A stretch of DNA of 64,000 nt from a virus. Location: positions 27,902-91,901 of IMG/VR virus record IMGVR_UViG_3300017917_001271; one strand, 5' to 3'. Each line of letters opens with the position of its first letter. Position 1 is the stretch's first letter. The notes under the pieces were generated by a model that did not search any database, was not told the DNA's origin, and saw nothing but the letters and a program-made list of their open reading frames with translations. Shown here in pieces: positions 59,396 to 64,000 of this stretch. The position numbers and the translations under genes are program-made.

Positions 59396-59938
59396 TTATA
59401 AAACAGGATCGTCTGTTGGGACAATCTTTTTACCGGTAGCTGTTGTTGCTATCGGTGCTGCACTACTGAAGCCGCCACCAAAACTTGCTGGTGCTGGACT
59501 AGGTGCGCTTCCAACGCCGCTTGAGCTAAAGCCTCCTGTGGCGCCTGTTGCTCCGAAACTTGTCGCAGCTGGTGCCTGGAAACTGCTTGGTGCTGCTGGA
59601 GGTACGCTAAAGCCTGTTGTTGGTGTTGTTGCTGCTCCGCCATTGTTAGCTCCTGCTAATTTTTCTTGTGTGCGACCTAAAGCCGCAATACCTAAAACTG
59701 CTCCCATTGCAATATGGAACAATCCTGCACCTTGAAGTGTTAACGGTTGCCATTGTGTAATCTGTGACACATGCATGACTGCTTGTAACATACTCCACAT
59801 AATTGGAAATAGTACAAAGTCAAATGCACATACTCCCATGTACAGCCATCCCATCATCGGACGCCATTTACTATTCATCCAATCTTCTTTTTTCTTTTCA
59901 GCATCGCTCATTTTTGCGTATTCATCTGCTGTTGTCAT
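59396..59938 (-). CDS. Holin-like membrane protein
   Basis: This 180-residue protein has an N-terminal charged region, two membrane segments (residues ~26-50 and ~66-90; 'RPMMGWLYMGVCAFDFVLFP') and an Ala/Gly/Pro-rich cytoplasmic or periplasmic tail. 'KWRPMMGWLYMGVCAFDFVL' fits 3-TM/2-TM holin families that permeabilise the inner membrane for the endolysin. It lies in the lysis cluster with the endolysin and spanins. The holin call is from topology and context. Confidence 0.58.
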   Translation of the reverse strand: MTTADEYAKMSDAEKKKEDWMNSKWRPMMGWLYMGVCAFDFVLFPIMWSMLQAVMHVSQITQWQPLTLQGAGLFHIAMGAVLGIAALGRTQEKLAGANNGGAATTPTTGFSVPPAAPSSFQAPAATSFGATGATGGFSSSGVGSAPSPAPASFGGGFSSAAPIATTATGKKIVPTDDPVL

Positions 59939-59951
59939 TTAACTACTCCTA

Positions 59952-60515
59952 TTATAAAAATAGAAACACACCTTGGGCACTTAAAAACAGCCCAACGCCT
60001 GCTACTACAAAACTACTCCAAAACATTGGCATACTTACAGCAAGGATACTTGCTGAAAGAACAACAATAGCCAGTTGATACGCTGTACTGGCATAACCAA
60101 TCCAAGGACTAGACTTCTTTGCTACTTCTCTTTCGTGTTCCATCTTACGTGCATTAACGGCAATTTCTTTCTTGTCCGCATCCATACGTTCTGCTTCTGC
60201 TTTAAATTCTGCACGTAATTTAGGATCGCTAGTTGTTTTGCTGGCAATCTCATAACTTACCAAGCGGTTGTTCTTTGCTTGATACTGTGCCCAAGCGTTA
60301 TTGGCACCTAAGGTGTTGTTAAGGACTGTACTACTTAACTTACCACCGTACCAACTATTAACTGCTAAAAACAAGGCAAACACGCTGATGACCATACCTG
60401 CTTTGTCTTTGATTTTTGCTTCTCTTTCACTACGGCTTCCAGGTGCAGGTTTTGGTGCATCTGTATCCTTAGGGTCTTTATTGATTAATTTTAGAATTGA
60501 ATCGTGTAATGCCAT
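59952..60515 (-). CDS. DUF4337-like membrane protein
   Basis: The protein has 187 residues, with membrane segments at ~41-60, ~140-157 and ~163-186 and a central charged helix ('LRAEFKAEAERMDADKKEI'). 'ANNAWAQYQAKNNRLVSYE' is the conserved region I associate with DUF4337 (bacterial and phage proteins of unknown function). Its position among lysis genes suggests a second membrane-active or antiholin-type protein, but this is inference. Confidence 0.6.
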   Translation of the reverse strand: MALHDSILKLINKDPKDTDAPKPAPGSRSEREAKIKDKAGMVISVFALFLAVNSWYGGKLSSTVLNNTLGANNAWAQYQAKNNRLVSYEIASKTTSDPKLRAEFKAEAERMDADKKEIAVNARKMEHEREVAKKSSPWIGYASTAYQLAIVVLSASILAVSMPMFWSSFVVAGVGLFLSAQGVFLFL

Positions 60516-60534
60516 TTGCGCTCCTTTCGACTAT

Positions 60535-60801
60535 TTACTTTACGCTATCAAAATTTTGTTTTTGGGTTTCGTACCATTCTTTCCACAGTTCGCCTTTGAA
60601 CTGGCATTCGTGATACTGACTGTAGTTTTCAGTAACAACTCTTAGTACATCACTGAGTTTAGTTGTTCCTTCTGGAACGTCTTTTAAATTAGGACACAGT
60701 TCTGTTAGTTCTTTAGGAACTTCTGGAAAATTTCGTTTAACAGGAGTAGACAAACATCCTGTTAATAGTAGTGTAGTTGCTAGAATTAGGACTAGTTTCA
60801 T
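60535..60801 (-). CDS. Outer-membrane spanin candidate (Rz1-like lipoprotein)
   Basis: This 88-residue lipoprotein begins MKLVLILATTLLLTGCLSTP, with Cys16 in an LTGC lipobox. The mature part is helical, with two further cysteines. It overlaps the preceding multi-TM/coiled-coil gene by 4 bp (ATGA). The size, lipobox and pairing match the Rz/Rz1 spanins that fuse inner and outer membranes at the end of lysis. Its mature part is less proline-rich than classical Rz1. Confidence 0.68.
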   Translation of the reverse strand: MKLVLILATTLLLTGCLSTPVKRNFPEVPKELTELCPNLKDVPEGTTKLSDVLRVVTENYSQYHECQFKGELWKEWYETQKQNFDSVK

Positions 60802-61268
60802 TTTTGCCCTCTCTCAGGTTTTTTAGCTGCTTCATTTAAGATGTTAACAGCTTCTGGTGCTACTTCGCACTTAGCATCTACAAGTTTTTCAACTTCTTTA
60901 ATCTTTTCCTGTACAACAATCTGCGTATCTTTAATTACTTGTACCCTATCTTTGTATTTTACTACAATTTTTTCGTTAACTTCTTTAGACTTTTCTTCTG
61001 CTGCTTTTATTTTATCTTCTAGTTCTGCTACACGTTGACGCCATTCTGATTCTGTATCATATCCGCCTTTGAAATAGATACCAGCTACTAAAAGAATAGC
61101 ACTGACAATTTGTACTAGTAAATGATATGGTGCTAGAGCAGGAAACCATCTGACTATTCTATGTAGTAGAAAGAAGCTCAAAAAAGAACTTATCGCACCG
61201 ACAATTAAAATTGTATGTACTACATACAAAAGTAAACTATCGGGGATCCATGCTAATAGCCAAAACAT
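60798..61268 (-). CDS. Inner-membrane spanin candidate (Rz-like)
   Basis: This 156-residue protein has two to three N-terminal hydrophobic segments (residues ~1-75), then a long charged coiled coil (~82-135; 'AELEDKIKAAEEKSKEVNEK'), and a Lys-rich tail. A coiled-coil periplasmic domain anchored in the inner membrane next to a small lipoprotein is the i-spanin plan. Classical Rz has one span; this one has extra ones. It lies 1 bp after the endolysin stop. Confidence 0.65.
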   Translation of the reverse strand: MFWLLAWIPDSLLLYVVHTILIVGAISSFLSFFLLHRIVRWFPALAPYHLLVQIVSAILLVAGIYFKGGYDTESEWRQRVAELEDKIKAAEEKSKEVNEKIVVKYKDRVQVIKDTQIVVQEKIKEVEKLVDAKCEVAPEAVNILNEAAKKPERGQK

Positions 61269-61269
61269 T

Positions 61270-61902
61270 TTAGTGTCCTAGCACATGGATTGCATGGTTG
61301 TAGTGCTTAATACGATCTTCTAATCCAATAGTGCCACCGTTAATACGCTTGGTCAATGTTAACATGTCACCTTTGTCTGCCCATTGGTTTAAATTATTAG
61401 CTTCCCAGAACCATGCTGCACTTTGTACGCACCCTTCAAATGTTGTTAGATGCTCACTAGCTTCGTCTAAACTAATTTCTAAACTTTCTGCATAACGTTC
61501 GTAATTACTCTTGCCAGTGAGTTGAATTAACCCACGACCGCAGAACTTCCATCCGTCGCCTGATGCTTCGTCACCGTTGCCCATACGATTTGCATAAGCA
61601 CGATTGGCAATTTTTTCTTGATTGTGTGCATATTGTTTAGCAACATCTAATGTAGGAAAATATCTTGGCCAAACACGCATTAAACTTTCTGCTTTGTAAT
61701 TTAAGTTTTCCTTAATTGCTCTGTAGCCGCCCGACTCGTGTGCTGTTTGTGCTAAAAATGCTGCTACACGGGGTACTGTATGAATATCATAATCGGGCAA
61801 AATTTGGCATAATGCTTCGTACCAATGTTCTGCATGTGGAGGATTCCCGCCAACACATTCTTTAAATTTTGCTAATGTAAAATCAAACTCAAATCCGCTC
61901 AT
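61270..61902 (-). CDS. GH19 endolysin
   Basis: This 210-residue glycoside hydrolase family 19 protein is used as a phage lysozyme to cleave peptidoglycan glycan chains. 'VAAFLAQTAHESGGYRAIKE' (~residues 44-63) carries the catalytic Glu (HESG), and 'GRGLIQLTGKSNYERYAESL' (~120-139) is the family signature. There is no signal peptide, so it needs a holin. It starts with a TAATG overlap after the 243-residue gene. Confidence 0.92.
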   Translation of the reverse strand: MSGFEFDFTLAKFKECVGGNPPHAEHWYEALCQILPDYDIHTVPRVAAFLAQTAHESGGYRAIKENLNYKAESLMRVWPRYFPTLDVAKQYAHNQEKIANRAYANRMGNGDEASGDGWKFCGRGLIQLTGKSNYERYAESLEISLDEASEHLTTFEGCVQSAAWFWEANNLNQWADKGDMLTLTKRINGGTIGLEDRIKHYNHAIHVLGH

Positions 61903-62633
61903 TATTCTTTCCTTTCAAGTGCAACGGCCCAACCGTTGTTTTCAAACACAAAAGCATTGCCTACTTTTGTAATGTTATAGTTTCCGATGTATTTTGTTAA
62001 AAACATTACTTCCGCCATACTTTTGCTTTCTAGCAAGAATGGGCCGTCAAGTTCTCCAAAAACTTCTTTAGTACTACCACTAGTTATAATTTTGAATGTA
62101 ATTTTATCACCGTAGATACGTTTAAAACTTATTGACTCGTCTAACATTTGAATCTCGTCTGCATAGCTACGACTAAAAAATTCTTGAAAATTATCAACTT
62201 TATTTCGTTCTGTTGCTATCTCATAACTATCTTTGTCTAATGGAATAGCCGCAGATAAGTTTTCCTCTGTAGCATCTTGACTCTTAAAATTTTTAAAATA
62301 TCTAAATTTAAAATTATTGATGCCTGAGATTTTTTCTACACCGTCAAGAATTTCTCTAATTTGCTCTGGTGCATGTCTTGTGCGCTCTAGTTCAACGTAA
62401 ACTCTGTAGGTGCCGTCATCTAATTCGCCAGGGCTAACATCTGCATCTAATACAAAGTCGTAACCCATTTCAATAAAATTTTCTAAATCTTTTGCCGGAT
62501 CTTCGTGATCTACTGTAAAAGACATGGTTACAATGTCTTCGTCGTCGCCAATTTTACTTTTGAATGCGTCTATCTCAATAATTTTTTTAATAAAACCTCT
62601 GAGATCTGATGCTCTAAGACTTTCATTCATCAT
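61902..62633 (-). CDS. Conserved phage protein of unknown function
   Basis: This 243-residue protein starts MMNESLRASDLRGFIKKIIE. The fold looks alpha/beta ('YDFVLDADVSPGELDDGTYR', 'FRYFKNFKSQDATEENLSAA'). 'DGTYRVYVELERTRHAPEQI' and the later 'NGWAVALERKE' resemble virion-side proteins of marine T4-like phages. It lies just upstream of the endolysin and overlaps both neighbours by 1 bp. No catalytic motif. Confidence 0.6.
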   Translation of the reverse strand: MMNESLRASDLRGFIKKIIEIDAFKSKIGDDEDIVTMSFTVDHEDPAKDLENFIEMGYDFVLDADVSPGELDDGTYRVYVELERTRHAPEQIREILDGVEKISGINNFKFRYFKNFKSQDATEENLSAAIPLDKDSYEIATERNKVDNFQEFFSRSYADEIQMLDESISFKRIYGDKITFKIITSGSTKEVFGELDGPFLLESKSMAEVMFLTKYIGNYNITKVGNAFVFENNGWAVALERKE

Positions 62634-63235
62634 TATACTGGTGCTCCTGGCATTGCTGGTGCTGCTCCCGCTGTTGGTGCTGCTGGTGCTGCTCCAACTG
62701 GAGGCATTCCGCCCGGAGGCATTCCACCACCTGGAGGCATAGCTCCTGGAGGCATAGCAGGTTTTTTCTCTTCTGACTTATCAGGCTGAGACTCTGCTTT
62801 CATTTTATCCATGTAACCTCGATACATGTCAAACGCAATCTTTTTTGGCATTTGTATTTCTACAATCCAAATTGGTTTACGATCTAATTTGCCTTTTTTA
62901 GTTCCAGGACGAATGTCTTCTGGAGTGCGTATTTTTCTAGGTTCGATCAAGTGACTTTTTTGATACTTGATTTTGCAACCTAAATCTTGTAAACGCTTTG
63001 CAGCTACAGGGTTTGGCATTCTATCTTTGGGCCACATAAACCCTGCTGTGATCCAATGACGATCAACTTGTGGTCCGTAGGCTAATTCGCCATCTTCCCA
63101 GTTTTCGTAGGCATATATGTCCATCTCATCTAGAACACGCTCAAGATCCTTCATTATTGCAAGGCTTGTGTTGTTTTCGTATAAGTCGTCAATATTACGT
63201 ATAATGTCTAAAATATCGTACATGTTAGGTTCCAC
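62633..63235 (-). CDS. Conserved phage protein with Pro/Gly-rich tail
   Basis: The protein has 200 residues. The ordered part (residues ~1-140) includes 'YGPQVDRHWITAGFMWPKDR' and 'PIWIVEIQMPKKIAFDMYRG'. The C-terminal ~50 residues are Pro/Gly/Ala/Met repeats (GGMPP and similar), which are likely disordered. It is the first gene of the lysis operon after a late promoter and is conserved-looking for marine T4-like phages. Function unknown. Confidence 0.6.
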   Translation of the reverse strand: MEPNMYDILDIIRNIDDLYENNTSLAIMKDLERVLDEMDIYAYENWEDGELAYGPQVDRHWITAGFMWPKDRMPNPVAAKRLQDLGCKIKYQKSHLIEPRKIRTPEDIRPGTKKGKLDRKPIWIVEIQMPKKIAFDMYRGYMDKMKAESQPDKSEEKKPAMPPGAMPPGGGMPPGGMPPVGAAPAAPTAGAAPAMPGAPV

Positions 63236-63246
63236 AGTTTTCTATA

Positions 63247-63255
63247 CTTATTTAG
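63247..63255 (-). promoter_or_regulatory. Late promoter-like CTAAATAAG
   Basis: The minus strand has CTAAATAAG 12 bp before the start at 63235. The same 9-mer occurs in the folE promoter spacer. It would drive the lysis operon late. Confidence 0.5.
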
Positions 63256-63314
63256 CTGGTTTAAAACGATAACATATCAGTTTACTTTTTGTAGAAATCA
63301 GTAAATAGTTGTGT

Positions 63315-63353
63315 AGGACCTCTGTAGTTATCAGGGCGGTCGCTACAAGTCCT
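63315..63353 (+). promoter_or_regulatory. Nested stem-loop leader of phoH
   Basis: AGGAC (63315-63319) pairs with GTCCT (63349-63353), and inside it TGTAG (63323-63327) pairs with CTACA (63343-63347). The structure sits 27 bp before the phoH start. A TAAATA-type promoter core (63302-63307) lies just upstream, so the hairpin would be in the mRNA leader. It could control translation or stability. Confidence 0.45.
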
Positions 63354-63380
63354 GCTTTTACGAGTAGGAGAACAACTTAG

Positions 63381-64000
63381 ATGAGCAAAAGAGTGAAGAA
63401 ACGCTTTACATCAGAAGTTAAAGTAATTGATTTTGAACCATACCTTCCGCACAAGAAGCAGCGTGTAGTGATCACTGCACGAAACCCTAATCAGAAATTA
63501 TACCTAAGCAAACTGCACGATGAGCAAAACAGTATTGTTATCGCCATTGGCCCAGCCGGCACGGGTAAAACTTTGTTAGCCGTACAAAACGGAATCAAAC
63601 TGTTTCAAGACGGTGTTGTGGACAAAATTGTAGTTACAAGACCCGCCGTTAGTGTAGACGAAGATCTAGGATTTTTACCAGGCGACTTAAATGAAAAGAT
63701 GGCGCCGTGGACGAGACCTATATTTGACGTCTTTGCAGAATATTATAAACAAGCAGACATTAAAAAAATGTTGGAGGAAGGAGTTATCGAAATAAGCCCA
63801 TTAGCATACATGCGTGGCCGCACATTCAAGAATGCCTATATTATTGCAGACGAATGTCAGAATACCACAATAAATCAAATGAAGATGCTACTAACACGCT
63901 TGGGAGAAGGATCCAAGATGGTAGTCACAGGAGATTTAGCCCAGGCAGACAGACTAAGCGATAACGGATTAATAGATTTTTGTAACCTGCTCGCAAAAAA
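63381..64000 (+). CDS. phoH: PhoH-like ATPase (3' partial)
   Basis: The gene starts ATG at 63381, with AGGAGAACAAC upstream, and runs off the right edge after about 206 residues. 'VIAIGPAGTGKTLLAVQNGI' (~residues 53-72) is the Walker A motif, and 'AYIIADECQNTT' (~154-165) the Walker B with Glu. The pattern is the PhoH family (P-loop ATPase), widespread in marine phages and often thought to link to phosphate or RNA metabolism. It is the only + strand gene after 20.9 kb and is divergent from the lysis operon. Confidence 0.93.
   Translation, partial: MSKRVKKRFTSEVKVIDFEPYLPHKKQRVVITARNPNQKLYLSKLHDEQNSIVIAIGPAGTGKTLLAVQNGIKLFQDGVVDKIVVTRPAVSVDEDLGFLPGDLNEKMAPWTRPIFDVFAEYYKQADIKKMLEEGVIEISPLAYMRGRTFKNAYIIADECQNTTINQMKMLLTRLGEGSKMVVTGDLAQADRLSDNGLIDFCNLLAK

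Overview
The window is a 64 kb piece of an AT-rich tailed-phage genome. It looks like a T4-like (myovirus-type) marine phage close to the cyanophage and pelagiphage group. The evidence is a family-B DNA polymerase, a gp45-type sliding clamp, a FEN-type 5'-3' exonuclease, ThyX, PhoH, very long mosaic tail-fibre genes, TATAAATA-type late promoters, and many small overlapping genes of the kind conserved in marine T4-like phages. I saw no photosynthesis genes, tRNAs, integrase, transposon or CRISPR array. The lysis genes (GH19 endolysin plus inner- and outer-membrane spanin candidates) point to a Gram-negative host, probably a non-photosynthetic marine bacterium. These placements are inferred from gene content read by eye, not from database searches.

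Layout. Positions 1-16.7 kb (+ strand) hold tail and fibre genes: an enormous adhesin or baseplate protein that enters from the left edge, a repeat fibre, a small virion protein, three tandem paralogous fibres, and one more fibre-like gene. Late promoters precede several of them. From 16.7 to 20.9 kb (+) a sigma70-like promoter with a palindrome over its -10 box drives a small gene, two GT-A-like glycosyltransferases and two further DxD-bearing paralogues. The + strand then collides tail-to-tail with thyX, and almost everything from 20.9 to 63.2 kb is on the minus strand.

The minus strand, read from low to high coordinates, contains these blocks. (i) ThyX and small conserved genes, then a metallopeptidase/VWA protein and a MoxR ATPase, each with its own TTGACA-17-TATAAT promoter (20.9-25.4 kb). 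(ii) Small genes, the 5'-3' exonuclease and a probable 2OG-Fe(II) oxygenase (25.4-29.7 kb). (iii) A nucleotide and 7-deazaguanine block (30-41 kb): QueE, a MazG-like hydrolase, FolE, a Gpt-like phosphoribosyltransferase, a GT-B glycosyltransferase, a divergent QueD-like protein, an MDR dehydrogenase, a Gfo/Idh oxidoreductase and a TGT-like protein that matches DpdA. (iv) Replication: clamp, a truncated UDP-sugar dehydrogenase, DNA polymerase and a DsbA-like DNA-binding protein (41-45.7 kb). (v) A virion or internal-head block (45.8-54.8 kb) that includes Dps, a cytidylyltransferase-like protein and a KxDG protein; several share an N-terminal LRELF-type tag. (vi) A proteostasis block of ClpA, peptide deformylase and DnaJ (55.5-59.1 kb). 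(vii) The lysis block (59.2-62 kb) and two conserved genes. PhoH runs off the right edge on the + strand.

The most interesting system is the dispersed set folE, queE, a queD-like gene and a dpdA-like gene. Together they predict that the phage makes a 7-deazaguanine precursor and swaps it into its own DNA in place of guanine. No queC is visible here, so the final base could be the carboxy form (CDG) or could rely on a queC outside the window or in the host. The set can be tested by mass spectrometry of virion DNA.
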